NCBI GenBank assembly: GCA_963751245.1
Contig: CAVVTR010000009.1
Location: forward strand, 496,001-560,000
DNA: 64,000 bases
DNA from: CAVVTR01 sp963751245
Lineage (GTDB): Bacteria > Acidobacteriota > Thermoanaerobaculia > Thermoanaerobaculales > Thermoanaerobaculaceae
Direction of reading: 5' to 3'
The notes below the pieces were generated by a model, which saw only the letters and a list, made by a program, of their open reading frames with translations, searched no databases and was not told the DNA's origin. The position numbers and the translations under genes were made by a program. Below, one piece after another: positions 26,946-35,581 of the stretch (position 1 is its first letter; the number at the start of each line of letters is the position of its first letter).

Positions 26946-28358
26946 CTACCCCTTTCCGCCCACCAGGCCCTGCGCCCGCCACTTGGCGAAGATCCGGCGG
27001 CACTGAGCCGCGGCCTCCTTGACCGACTCCTCGGCGGTCTGCTGCCCCTGGGCCACCTTGGCGAACATGTTGGGGATCACGAAGGTGGAGAAGATCTCCC
27101 CGATCGCCGGGCTCGAGGGGCCCGGATGGCCGATGTTGGTGCTCCACTTCTGCGCCGACTCGAGGACGACGAGCTTGTCGGTGGCCTCGCCGGGCAGCGC
27201 GAAGGGGTCCTTGTTGAACCAGGTCTTGAACAGGTCGGTGAGGATCGTGGCCCCCGTCACCGGCGCGTAGGTCCGCTTGCCGGAGGGGATCTTCGTGTCG
27301 AAGAACGACGGCGTGTTGTAGAGCTTGCTCGCCCACATGGCCTCGTCGTAGTTGCCGCACAGGTCGAGAAGGAACTTCTTGGCGAGGTCGGGGCTCTCGG
27401 CGAACTTGGGGACAACCGAGACGTAGATGACGTGCTCGCTCGCCCAGCCCGTGCCCGTCGGACCCTTGAGCGCCGGGGTGAAGTAGATGTCCTTGGCGAT
27501 GTCGGGGACGTCCTGCTGCGCCGAGCGGTACGCCGAGATGGAGTTGAGGATGAACGACGCCTTGCCGGCGATGAGCAGCTGGTTGTTCGACGCCGGGTTC
27601 CAGCTGAAGACGGCGGGCGTGAGGGCCTTCTTGTAGAGGTCGGTCATGTACTTGACCGCCTCGATGGTGTTCTTGCTGTCGAGGACGACGTTCTCCGCCG
27701 CATCCTGGATGCCGGCGTCGAACGACCACAGGATGGCGCGGCCGGCCATGTTGGAGTCGAGCTCCTGGGACATGCCGATGCCCGCCTCGACGCCGAGCTT
27801 CTGCATGATGTCGCCGCCGTACTTCAGCAGCTCCTCCCACGTACGCGGGCCGTTGGGCTCGCCGACCTTGGTGAACAGCGACTTGCGGTAGTCGCCCGGG
27901 TCGATGGTCCAGCCGGAGCAGAAGCCGTAGTACTTCTTGGTGAACGGGTTGTACGAGCTCTTGGTGGCCACCGGAATCTGCGGCCCGAAGCGCTTGACGG
28001 CCTCCTCATTGACGTCGTTGAGCGGCAGCACGCTGGGCTCGAAGTCCGACGGCGGGGAGATGAACTCGACCAGGTCGTGCCCCTTGCCGGCCACCACCTC
28101 GGCCGCGAAGGTGCTCTTGAGGTCCGACAGGCTGATGTGGTCGACGATCACGTCGACGTTGTTCTTCTCGCCCCACTGCTTCGCATAGCTGTTGAACCAG
28201 ACGTCGTAGCTGGGAACGAAGTGGCTCCACTGCAGCAGCTTCAGGGTGCGCCGTCCGGTCGCCTGGAAGCCTTGCAGGATCCTGGGCGCGAGCGTCAGTC
28301 CGGCCGCGCCGATACCCACGTCACGAAAGAAGGTGCGTCGAGTGACTTTGCGTGCCAT
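26946..28358 (-). CDS. Extracellular sugar-binding protein of the ABC importer, Tat-type signal
   Basis: A 470-residue solute-binding protein, first gene of the operon. The N-terminus MARKVTRRTFFRDVGIGAAG has a twin-arginine motif followed by a hydrophobic stretch, so export by Tat is likely. The mature part has the lobe pattern of family 1 binding proteins: LKLLQWSHFVPSYDVWF, GKGHDLVEFISPPSD, PRTWEELLKYGGDIMQ, LLIAGKASFILNSISAYRSA, and C-terminal AAAQCRRIFAKWRAQG. Start at 28358 after AGGGGGGGACCA. It delivers an unidentified carbohydrate to the two permeases. Confidence 0.92.
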   Translation of the reverse strand: MARKVTRRTFFRDVGIGAAGLTLAPRILQGFQATGRRTLKLLQWSHFVPSYDVWFNSYAKQWGEKNNVDVIVDHISLSDLKSTFAAEVVAGKGHDLVEFISPPSDFEPSVLPLNDVNEEAVKRFGPQIPVATKSSYNPFTKKYYGFCSGWTIDPGDYRKSLFTKVGEPNGPRTWEELLKYGGDIMQKLGVEAGIGMSQELDSNMAGRAILWSFDAGIQDAAENVVLDSKNTIEAVKYMTDLYKKALTPAVFSWNPASNNQLLIAGKASFILNSISAYRSAQQDVPDIAKDIYFTPALKGPTGTGWASEHVIYVSVVPKFAESPDLAKKFLLDLCGNYDEAMWASKLYNTPSFFDTKIPSGKRTYAPVTGATILTDLFKTWFNKDPFALPGEATDKLVVLESAQKWSTNIGHPGPSSPAIGEIFSTFVIPNMFAKVAQGQQTAEESVKEAAAQCRRIFAKWRAQGLVGGKG

Positions 28359-28870
28359 TGGTCCCCCCCTCTGTCGTCCGGCGGCTGCTGCGACCGCGGC
28401 GGGCCGCACTGCGTCTTGCCCGTCGCGTCCTGCCGGCCGGTAGGCCTGTGTGATGGTTCTTGAAGCTGAGAACGGCCACGGTGCGCTGCAAAATTTCTCG
28501 GATCGCACGGTCTGCCCGCGGGCCGGCGGTTCCGCGAATTCCGGGGAGCCGCGTGGCGTGGCGCGGCCTGGCGGGGTCGGGCTGGATCGGGCTGGATGGA
28601 GCCCGTGCTCCGCGGCGCCGCTACCCGGCACCAGGGCGGCGGCGGCCTCACGGAGCAGGATGCCGGGCTCGTCCTCCGGCCTGGCCCGAGGGCCTGCCGG
28701 CCGGGCCGGCAACCTTCGGGGGAAACCCGGATCTGAGACGACGTCCGTTCAACGTCGAGCCAGCAGAGATGGAAGGATGGGGAAAACAAAGGGGTTATCG
28801 CACCTCAGTGGCTCGAAGGAACCAGCCGGCGGCATGGGGCCGCCGACGCTCGTGAGCTCAGGAGGTCGAC
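28359..28870. promoter_or_regulatory. Divergent intergenic region upstream of the sugar importer
   Basis: A 512-bp stretch with no convincing gene. It holds GTTCT-N8-AGAAC (28456-28473), a perfect inverted repeat about 100 bp upstream of the binding-protein start, beside a low-GC patch (GCAAAATTTCTCGG, 28489-28502) suited to a promoter. The right side has another lower-GC patch (ACAAAGGGGTTATCG, about 28786-28800), and GGAGG stands just before the beta-helix gene. An operator for a sugar-responsive regulator is plausible. Confidence 0.4.
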
Positions 28871-30202
28871 ATGGAAGAGCGGCTTGGGGGGAGCTTCCCG
28901 ACACCGGCGCGGTTCGGATGGTCCGTCGCACGGCGCGGACTCGAAGGCAGGCTGGCGATCCTGCTGGGCGTCGTGCTCGCCGCCGCGGGCGGCGGCTCGG
29001 CGCGGGCCTCGACCCTGTGTGTCAACCCCGGAGGCACGTCGGGGTGTCAGGACAGCATCGCGGCGGCCGTCGCCGCGGCGTCTCCGGGCGACACGGTCCA
29101 GGTGGCGCCCGGCCGGTACACCGGGGGCGTGGTCATCGACAAGCCCCTCTCGCTCGTCGGCGCGGACGAGCACAGGACCATCATCGACGCGGCGGGCCAG
29201 GGGGCCGGCATCGTCATCGACGGCCTGAAGGATCCCGGCCTGACCGGGGTCGTGGTCACCGGCTTCACGGTGGAGAACGCGGACTTCGAGGGCGTGCTCG
29301 CCGTCAACGCGTCGTCGGTCACCATCTCCGACAACAGGATCACCGGGAACAACGTGGCCCTGGACTCGAGCACCGGCAGCTGTCCAGGGATTCCCGTCTT
29401 CGAGACCATGGAGGGGTTCGACTGTGGCGAGGGCATCCACCTCACCGGAGTGGACCACGCCATCGTGAGCGGCAACCTCGTCGACCGGAACGCGGGCGGC
29501 ATCCTGCTCAGCGACGACACCGGAGCCACCCACGACAACCTGATCACCGACAACGTGGTCCGTGACAACCCCTACGACTGCGGCGTCACGCTGGCCTCGC
29601 ACCCCCCCGCGGCGGTGGCCGACTCGGCGGCGCCCCTGGGGGTCTTCCACAACACCGTCGCCGGCAACGTCTCGAGCCGCAACGGGCGCGCCGTCGAGGG
29701 CGCGGGCGCCGGCGTCGGCATCTTCGCGTCTGTGCCGGGCGCCGCCGCCTACGGCAACGTGGTCATCGGCAACCGCCTCACCGACAACGGCCTGCCGGGC
29801 GTCGCCCTGCACGCCCACGCACCGGGCCAGAACGTCGACGGCAACGTCATCGCGCGTAACGAGATCTCCGGCAACGGGGCGGACACCGAGGACGCCGCCA
29901 CACCGGGGACCACGGGGATCAACGTGTTCAGCCACTTCTCGCCCGTCACGGGGATCGTCGTCTCGGACAACGTCATCGGTCGGGAAGCGGTCGACGTCGC
30001 GATCTCGACGCCGAGCAGCGTGACCGTCCAGCTCAACCGCTTCGTGAACAGGACCATCGGCGTGGACAACCTGGGGGCGGCGGGCTCCGTCGACGCCCGG
30101 GAGAACTGGTGGGGCTGCCCGGGCGGGCCGGGCGCCCCGGGGTGCTCGGCCATCGCCGGAAACGGGGTGCTGGCGGACCCCTGGCTGACCCGGCCGTTCT
30201 GA
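28871..30202 (+). CDS. Secreted right-handed parallel beta-helix protein
   Basis: A 443-residue protein. After a basic start and a hydrophobic segment (LAILLGVVLAAAGGGSARAS) comes a Pbh1-type beta-helix: DSIAAAVAAASPGDTVQVAP is the standard opening of NosD/pectate-lyase-like helices, and coils recur as VTISDNRITGNN, AIVSGNLVDRNAGGILLSDD, NLITDNVVRDN, VVIGNRLTDNGLPGVALH and GNVIARNEISGNG. The end (ENWWGCPGGPGAPGCSAIAG) is the common cap of such proteins. Probably an extracellular carbohydrate-binding or processing protein; no catalytic residues can be assigned. It is divergent from the sugar importer. Confidence 0.85.
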   Translation: MEERLGGSFPTPARFGWSVARRGLEGRLAILLGVVLAAAGGGSARASTLCVNPGGTSGCQDSIAAAVAAASPGDTVQVAPGRYTGGVVIDKPLSLVGADEHRTIIDAAGQGAGIVIDGLKDPGLTGVVVTGFTVENADFEGVLAVNASSVTISDNRITGNNVALDSSTGSCPGIPVFETMEGFDCGEGIHLTGVDHAIVSGNLVDRNAGGILLSDDTGATHDNLITDNVVRDNPYDCGVTLASHPPAAVADSAAPLGVFHNTVAGNVSSRNGRAVEGAGAGVGIFASVPGAAAYGNVVIGNRLTDNGLPGVALHAHAPGQNVDGNVIARNEISGNGADTEDAATPGTTGINVFSHFSPVTGIVVSDNVIGREAVDVAISTPSSVTVQLNRFVNRTIGVDNLGAAGSVDARENWWGCPGGPGAPGCSAIAGNGVLADPWLTRPF

Positions 30203-30229
30203 TCCGCGGCCCGGACCAATCCTCTGTCG

Positions 30230-30262
30230 AGCGGGGCGTCCCGGAGGGGGCGCCCCGCGCTC
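30230..30262 (+). terminator. Hairpin after the beta-helix gene
   Basis: GCGGGGCG (30231-30238) pairs with CGCCCCGC (30251-30258) around GTCCCGGAGGGGG-type sequence; GAG/CTC extends it with a bulge. Only a weak T content follows (TCGTTCGG). Confidence 0.4.
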
Positions 30263-30341
30263 GTTCGGGGCGGGACGCCCTCTTCCTCCGCAGCCGGGCC
30301 GGGGTAGTATGGTCGCGGCCGTTTCCGGAGAAGGAGGAGCC

Positions 30342-31568
30342 ATGATCCGCCCCCTCATCGTGGTGCTTCTGACCGCCGTCGCCGTTCCCGCCGTCGCCGC
30401 CGCGTCCGGGGCTCCGGCCGTCCCCGCCGCCGCCAACCTGCTCTCGCTCCAGGAGGGGACCGTCCCCGTCGTGGAACCCGAGAGCTACGGCGGCTGGCCC
30501 GCGGAGAACGTGCTCGACGGCAGCGCCTCCTCCGGCTGGGCGTGCGCCGAGGGCAAGATCAAGGGCAACCGGTTCGTCTTCGAGATGCCCTTCGAGGCGG
30601 TGCTCGAGCGCTTCGAGTTCGACAACGCCGGCGTCGACAGCGAGGGCGCGGGCGCCCGCAACCTCACCGTCGAGGTCTCGACAACCTCGAAGAGCGCCGG
30701 CTTCACGCCGGTCCTCCAGGCCCGCCTGAAGGACCGGACCGACGGCCAGGGCTTCGCCGCCGCGGCGCGCGTGCCGGCCCGCTGGGTGCGGCTGAGCATC
30801 CTGGACAACCAGGGCAGCGCGAGCTGGACGGAGCTGTTCTCGTTCCGCGGCTACGGCGCCAGGCCCGCGACCCCGGCGCTGCCCGCCGCCATCTCCGGCA
30901 CCTACGCCACCGACTACTCCGACTTCCACGTCCGCCAGCAGGGCACCGCCCTGACCGGCTGCTACGAGTACAACGACGGCCTCCTCGACGGCTCCATCGA
31001 GGGCCGGGTCATGAAGATCACCTGGCGCGAGGGCGAGAGCACGGGACCGGCGGTGATGGTCTTCTCGCCGGACGGGAACAGCTTCCGCGGGTACTGGTGG
31101 AACGCCGGAAACGACCAGGGCCGGCCTCGCGGCCGCTGGAACGGCACGAGGAAGTCGGCCGAGGTGGGGGGGTGCCCGCACTGGTCGGGCTCGGTCGGCG
31201 GCGAGCTCGAGAAGTCCCTGGCGGCCACCGGGCGCGCCCGCCTCTACGGGATCCTGTTCGACCTGGATTCGGCGACGATCCGGCGGGAGTCGGAGCCGGT
31301 GCTGGACGAGGTTCTGCGGTCGTTGAGAGAGCAGCCGTCGTGGAGGCTCACCATCGAGGGCCACACCGACGCCACCGGTGGTGACGCCCACAATCTCGAG
31401 CTGTCCAGGAAGCGGGCCGAGGCGGTCAAGGCCTACCTGGTCGCCGCCGGAATCGGCGCGGACCGCCTCGAGGCGGTGGGCTTCGGGGCCTCGAAGCCCG
31501 TGGCCGACAACGCCACCGAGCTGGGCCGCGCACAGAACCGCCGCGTGGAGCTGGTCAGGCTCCCGTAG
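30342..31568 (+). CDS. OmpA-family protein with an N-terminal discoidin-like domain
   Basis: A 408-residue secreted protein. A signal peptide (MIRPLIVVLLTAVAVPAVAA) is followed by a domain resembling F5/8-type or NADase-like carbohydrate-binding folds (AENVLDGSASSGWACAEG; RWVRLSILDNQGSASWTELF), then a region with GYWWNAGNDQGRPRGRW, and a C-terminal OmpA peptidoglycan-binding domain at about 290-408 (YGILFDLDSATIRRESEPVL, LTIEGHTDATGGDAHNLELS, GFGASKPVADNATELGRAQN). SD AAGGAGG precedes the ATG. It probably anchors the envelope to peptidoglycan. It overlaps the convergent opgH-like gene tail by 14 bp. Confidence 0.88.
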   Translation: MIRPLIVVLLTAVAVPAVAAASGAPAVPAAANLLSLQEGTVPVVEPESYGGWPAENVLDGSASSGWACAEGKIKGNRFVFEMPFEAVLERFEFDNAGVDSEGAGARNLTVEVSTTSKSAGFTPVLQARLKDRTDGQGFAAAARVPARWVRLSILDNQGSASWTELFSFRGYGARPATPALPAAISGTYATDYSDFHVRQQGTALTGCYEYNDGLLDGSIEGRVMKITWREGESTGPAVMVFSPDGNSFRGYWWNAGNDQGRPRGRWNGTRKSAEVGGCPHWSGSVGGELEKSLAATGRARLYGILFDLDSATIRRESEPVLDEVLRSLREQPSWRLTIEGHTDATGGDAHNLELSRKRAEAVKAYLVAAGIGADRLEAVGFGASKPVADNATELGRAQNRRVELVRLP

Positions 31569-33639
31569 GCCCGCCGTCCACCAGGCGGCCCCAGTACGAG
31601 TCCGGTGGCGCGGCCCAGGCACCGCGGTGGAGCCAGGCGAGGCCCTCCGCGTCCTGGGCCAGGCGGTCGAGCTCTACCGTGGAGAGGGCCTCCGGGCCCT
31701 CCTCGAGGCACCGGCGGGCGAGCTCCCGGAGCCGCTCTCTCTCACCCCCGCGGTGCCGGCCCAGGGCCACGTGCACCGCGTTGAGGACCGGGTCCACCAC
31801 CGCCCGGCGGACCGCCTCCGGTCCCGTGGGCGGCCACGGCCGCTCGAGGGCCCGGTGCTGCTCCTCCACCACCTCGGGGAGCGCACGGTCCTCGGGTACG
31901 GTGAGCAGACCCCGGCGGCGCAGCCGTTCGCCGGCGCTGACGCGGCTGAGCAGGACCGACACCGGCGCCGCCAGGACCAGGGGGAGCACCACGGGGAGCG
32001 ACCACGCGAAGTAGAGGGGCCTGAGCCACAGGGCGAAGCCGGCCCACGCGGCGCCGGCCACTGCGCCGGGCCCGTGCTGGCGGAGGGCCGTCCGCCACGA
32101 CGTCTCGTCCGAGCGGTTCTGGCCGGCCCAGCGGAACGAGACGTTGGCGAGCGCCTCGGCAACGAACCGGGTGTGGGTGAGCATGCGGATGGGCGCCAGC
32201 ACCGTGGAGACGAGGAACTCGAGGGCGACCGAGGCGAGCAGGCGCCAGGCCCCGCCGAAGGCGCGGCGCTTGCCCCTGAGCAGCGTGTCCGCCGCGGCCA
32301 GCAACTTCGGCAGCAGCAGCACCATCGCCGTGCTCCCGGCGAGCTGCAGCGCCAGGTGGGGGTGCCACTCGGGCCACAGCGGCACCAGCGTGTGCCCGGG
32401 TGGGAAGTAGTCGATGGGCCACAGCGTGAAGCGGGTGACCTCGAGGGCGGAGAGGACCAGGAAGCCCATCCACAGGGGCGAGGCCGCGTAGGACATCACG
32501 CCGTTGAGGAACGCCAGCCGGTGGGAGGTGCGGATGTGCCGCTGGGTGAGCAGGACCCAGAGGTGCTGGAGGTTGCCCCGGGCCCAGCGGCGGTCCCGGG
32601 CGAGCTCGTCCAGGAGCGTGGGCGGAGACTCCTCGAAGCTCCCCTGAAGCTCCGGCTCCATCCACACCTCGTAGCCGGCCCTGCGCATGTAGGCGGCCTC
32701 CACGAAGTCGTGGCTCGAGATCGGCCCCCTGAAGAGCCCGAACCCGGAAAGGGTACGCAGGCCGCAGTGGCGCATGAACGGCTCCACCCGGATGATGGCG
32801 TTGTGCCCCCAGTACGCTGACTCACCGAGCACCAGGGCGGCGAGGCCGGCCGAGAAGACCGGCCCGTAGGCGCGGCTCGCGAACTGCTGGGCGCGGGCGA
32901 ACGCCGAGCGGCCGTTGACGATCGCGGGGACCGTCTGGATGAGCCCCACCCGGGGCTCGAGCCGCATCAGCCGCACGAGCTCGACGAGGGTGGTGCCGGC
33001 CATCAGGCTGTCGGCGTCGAGCACCACCATGAACTCGAAGTCGCGGCCCCAGCGGCGCAGGAAATCGGCGACGTTGCCGCTCTTGTGGTGGAGGTTGACC
33101 ACCCGCCGGCGGTAGTGGAGGCGGCCCTGGACGCCGGGCTCGCGGCACAGCGCCGCGCACGCCTGCTGCTCAGCGAGCCACACGCCCGGGTCGCGGCTGT
33201 CGGAGAGCACGAAGAACTCGAACTGCCCGGCCCGGCCCGTCTTCTCCAGGGAGCGCATGACGGCGCGCAGCCCGGCGAAGGAGCGGTCCACCGGCTCGTG
33301 GTAGACGGGCATGACCACGGCCGTGCGCGGCGCCGGTCCGTCCGGCGTCTCCTCCGGCGGGTGGCGGCGGACCAGGGCGCGGCGGTCTCCGCCGCCGCGC
33401 CGCACCACGAAGCCGAGCACGGAGATCCAGAACCCGGTGGTGACCCACCCGAAGAGGATGGCGAACAGCACTGCGATGCCCTGCTCCAACAGCGTCCGGC
33501 CGTGGTAGGGGAGGACCGCGAGGATGGTCGAGGTCGCCACCGCGGTCTGTGCGAAGACGAGCAGCGTCACGACTGTGCGGCGCAGGTACGCGGCGGCGCG
33601 CCAGCGGTGACGGCGCGGGGTGGAGGCGGGGAGCGTCAC
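31555..33639 (-). CDS. opgH: Osmoregulated periplasmic glucan glucosyltransferase (OpgH/MdoH)
   Basis: A 694-residue inner-membrane family 2 glycosyltransferase that makes the beta-glucan backbone. Two N-terminal helices precede the catalytic loop with TAVVMPVYHEP, the Asp motif MVVLDADSLMAG, SSHDFVEAAYMRRAG and RDRRWARGNLQHLW (the RW motif). Several membrane spans follow. The start is set at GTG 33639 because it overlaps the stop of the small upstream gene (GTGA) and gives VTLPASTPRRHRW; a longer frame from 33714 overlaps that gene. Third gene of the opgG-X-opgH operon. Confidence 0.93.
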   Translation of the reverse strand: MTLPASTPRRHRWRAAAYLRRTVVTLLVFAQTAVATSTILAVLPYHGRTLLEQGIAVLFAILFGWVTTGFWISVLGFVVRRGGGDRRALVRRHPPEETPDGPAPRTAVVMPVYHEPVDRSFAGLRAVMRSLEKTGRAGQFEFFVLSDSRDPGVWLAEQQACAALCREPGVQGRLHYRRRVVNLHHKSGNVADFLRRWGRDFEFMVVLDADSLMAGTTLVELVRLMRLEPRVGLIQTVPAIVNGRSAFARAQQFASRAYGPVFSAGLAALVLGESAYWGHNAIIRVEPFMRHCGLRTLSGFGLFRGPISSHDFVEAAYMRRAGYEVWMEPELQGSFEESPPTLLDELARDRRWARGNLQHLWVLLTQRHIRTSHRLAFLNGVMSYAASPLWMGFLVLSALEVTRFTLWPIDYFPPGHTLVPLWPEWHPHLALQLAGSTAMVLLLPKLLAAADTLLRGKRRAFGGAWRLLASVALEFLVSTVLAPIRMLTHTRFVAEALANVSFRWAGQNRSDETSWRTALRQHGPGAVAGAAWAGFALWLRPLYFAWSLPVVLPLVLAAPVSVLLSRVSAGERLRRRGLLTVPEDRALPEVVEEQHRALERPWPPTGPEAVRRAVVDPVLNAVHVALGRHRGGERERLRELARRCLEEGPEALSTVELDRLAQDAEGLAWLHRGAWAAPPDSYWGRLVDGGPTGA

Positions 33640-33887
33640 GGCTCGGGGTAGCCCATGCTGCCGCGGTGGAGGGGCGGCGGGCAGCACGCTCCGGCGGGCT
33701 CCACGGGGCCCCATGCCTCCAGCAGCCCCGCGAAGACGCGGTCGAGGAGGCCGTTCTCGCCGGCGGCGAGAGCCTCCCGGACGATCGCCGCCACCCTGGC
33801 GCGGACCCCGGGGGAAGGCGCCACGCCGCGCAGCTCGAGGTAGCGGAGCGCCCTCGCCGTGGCGCGCCCGGTCAGGTCCGGCGGCAC
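33636..33887 (-). CDS. Small hypothetical protein coupled between opgG and opgH
   Basis: An 83-residue protein beginning with GTG, one base after the opgG stop (33889-33891), and ending in TGA that overlaps the opgH GTG. It is mostly helical in appearance: LTGRATARALRYLELRGVAP, VRARVAAIVREALAAGENGL, LDRVFAGLLEAWGPVEPAGA, then CCPPPLHRGS. No signal peptide or membrane segment. The tight coupling on both sides argues that it is real and works with the glucan synthase, perhaps as a regulator or chaperone. No named family recognised. Confidence 0.65.
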   Translation of the reverse strand: MPPDLTGRATARALRYLELRGVAPSPGVRARVAAIVREALAAGENGLLDRVFAGLLEAWGPVEPAGACCPPPLHRGSMGYPEP

Positions 33888-33888
33888 G

Positions 33889-35457
33889 TCATCTCCCGCG
33901 CAGGATGTCGTTGTCCGGCGGCAGTCGGTACGTCCACGTCTCCGTCAGGGTCGTCTTATCCCGCCTGAGGAACGCCCGCAGCCGCAACGACTTGCCCTTG
34001 GCCGGGCGGGCCAGGATGGAGAGGCGCCAGGCGTGCGCCGGCGCCACGTACTCGACGTGGCTCTCCAGCACCTCTCCTCCCTCCTCGGCGGAAACGACAC
34101 CCTCCAGGGCGGCGGTCTGCGGCACGGCGTCCAGCGGTCCGCCGCTGAAGTCCGCGACGAGCCGGTAGGCGCCCGCCGCGTCGCCGCCGCCCATGACGTC
34201 GCCGTCGCCCACGAACGTCCGGACGGCGCGCCCCATGGGCTCGCGGGCGATTCCGTCGTCGCCGAAGGAGAGGGTGTACGCGAACGAGAGGCGTTTACCG
34301 CCCTCGACCTTCGTCCTCGGTGTCCAGAACGCCACGATGTTGTCGCTGGTCTCGTTGCGGGCGGGCAGCTGGACCAGCACCACGGAGCCCGGGCCCCAGT
34401 CGCCCCCGGGCTCGATCCACGCGCTCGGGCGGCGGTCGTAGAGGGCGCCGGCGTCCTCGTAGTCGTCGAACGCGGTCTGCCGCTGCATGAGGCCGAAGCC
34501 AGCGGCGCGATCGGTCTCGAGATCGTCCATGGTGAGGTTCACGGGGTTGATCAGCGGTCGCCACAGCCACTCGCCGGTGTGTCCGTCGTGCAGGAGCAGG
34601 CCGCCGGAGTCGTGCACCTGGGGCCGCCACTCGCCCCGCGGCCGTCCGGTGTTCTCGCCGTAGTAGAACATGCTCGTCAGCGGCGCGATCCCGGCGAGCT
34701 GGATCGACGTGCGTGGGAACAGCACTGCCGTCACCTTCAGCACCGTGGCGGCGCCCGGGTAGACCACGAAGCGGTAGGCGCCGGTGAGGCTCCTGCCGTC
34801 GAGGAGCGCGTAGAGCTCCATGGCGTGTGCGGTGGGGCTGGGTCTCACCAGCCAGTACTCGGTGAACGACGGGAACTCCTCTCCGGAGGCCAGTCCGGTG
34901 TCCACGGCGATGCCCCGGGCGGACAGGCCGAACACGTTCGGCTGGCCCACTCCGCGGAAGTAGCTGACGCCGGCGAACACGAGGAACTGGCTGCGCACCG
35001 CGAGGGTCGATCCGCTCCACGGATAGGTCAGCTTGAAGCCGGCGAACCCGAGGTCGTCGGGCACCATCGCATCGACCTCCGGCGTGGCGAAGGTGAAGTC
35101 GCCCTTGCGGTACACCACGGCGTGGACGCCCCCGGCGTCGACCACGTTGATGGTGACCGGGTGCGTGAAGTACAGCCCGGGGGAGACGAGCATGACCTGG
35201 AAGTCGGAGCCGCCCGCGGCCCACAGGCTGCGCTCCGGCTTGAAGCGGATCCCCTGGTACTGCTGATAGGTCAGGTTCCGCAGCGGCTGCGGGATCAGGG
35301 GCGGCGCCTGGTAGGGCTTCGCCGCCAGCGCCTTCGCCCGTGCCACCACGTCGTCGAACCCGAAGGCGCGGGAGGGGGCGGGCACCAGCAACAGGATCAG
35401 CCCTGCCGCCGCCATCGCTCCGGGAGCCCATGACCGTCTCATTCTCATCGCGCCCAT
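33889..35457 (-). CDS. opgG: Periplasmic glucan biosynthesis protein (OpgG/OpgD, MdoG family)
   Basis: A 522-residue secreted protein; the signal peptide ends near APSRAFGF. Characteristic MdoG blocks are FDDVVARAKALAAKPYQAP, YQQYQGIRFKPERSLW, NVFGLSARGIAVDTG, EEFPSFTEYWLVRP, LTSMFYYGEN, VHDSGGLLLHDGHTGEWLWR and RPSAWIEPGGDWGPGSVVLV. Family length is 500-550. It shapes or branches the periplasmic glucan made by OpgH. An upstream in-frame ATG pair (MGAMRMRR) makes the exact start uncertain by three residues. First gene of the operon. Confidence 0.95.
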   Translation of the reverse strand: MGAMRMRRSWAPGAMAAAGLILLLVPAPSRAFGFDDVVARAKALAAKPYQAPPLIPQPLRNLTYQQYQGIRFKPERSLWAAGGSDFQVMLVSPGLYFTHPVTINVVDAGGVHAVVYRKGDFTFATPEVDAMVPDDLGFAGFKLTYPWSGSTLAVRSQFLVFAGVSYFRGVGQPNVFGLSARGIAVDTGLASGEEFPSFTEYWLVRPSPTAHAMELYALLDGRSLTGAYRFVVYPGAATVLKVTAVLFPRTSIQLAGIAPLTSMFYYGENTGRPRGEWRPQVHDSGGLLLHDGHTGEWLWRPLINPVNLTMDDLETDRAAGFGLMQRQTAFDDYEDAGALYDRRPSAWIEPGGDWGPGSVVLVQLPARNETSDNIVAFWTPRTKVEGGKRLSFAYTLSFGDDGIAREPMGRAVRTFVGDGDVMGGGDAAGAYRLVADFSGGPLDAVPQTAALEGVVSAEEGGEVLESHVEYVAPAHAWRLSILARPAKGKSLRLRAFLRRDKTTLTETWTYRLPPDNDILRGR

Positions 35458-35510
35458 CGAGCAGTCCTAACTGCGCGGCCGGCGGAAATACTCCGCGGGA
35501 GCGCCTCGCG

Positions 35511-35548
35511 AGAAAGGAAAGGGGCCGCGCCCTGATGCGCGCGGCCCC
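35511..35548 (-). terminator. Terminator of the multihaem cytochrome gene
   Basis: Perfect 10-bp stem GGGGCCGCGC (35521-35530) with GCGCGGCCCC (35539-35548). On the minus strand it is followed by TTTCCTTTC, and it lies 33 bp after the cytochrome stop. Confidence 0.8.
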
Positions 35549-35581
35549 CGGTATCGCCGATGCTCCGAGAGCCCTGCGTGT

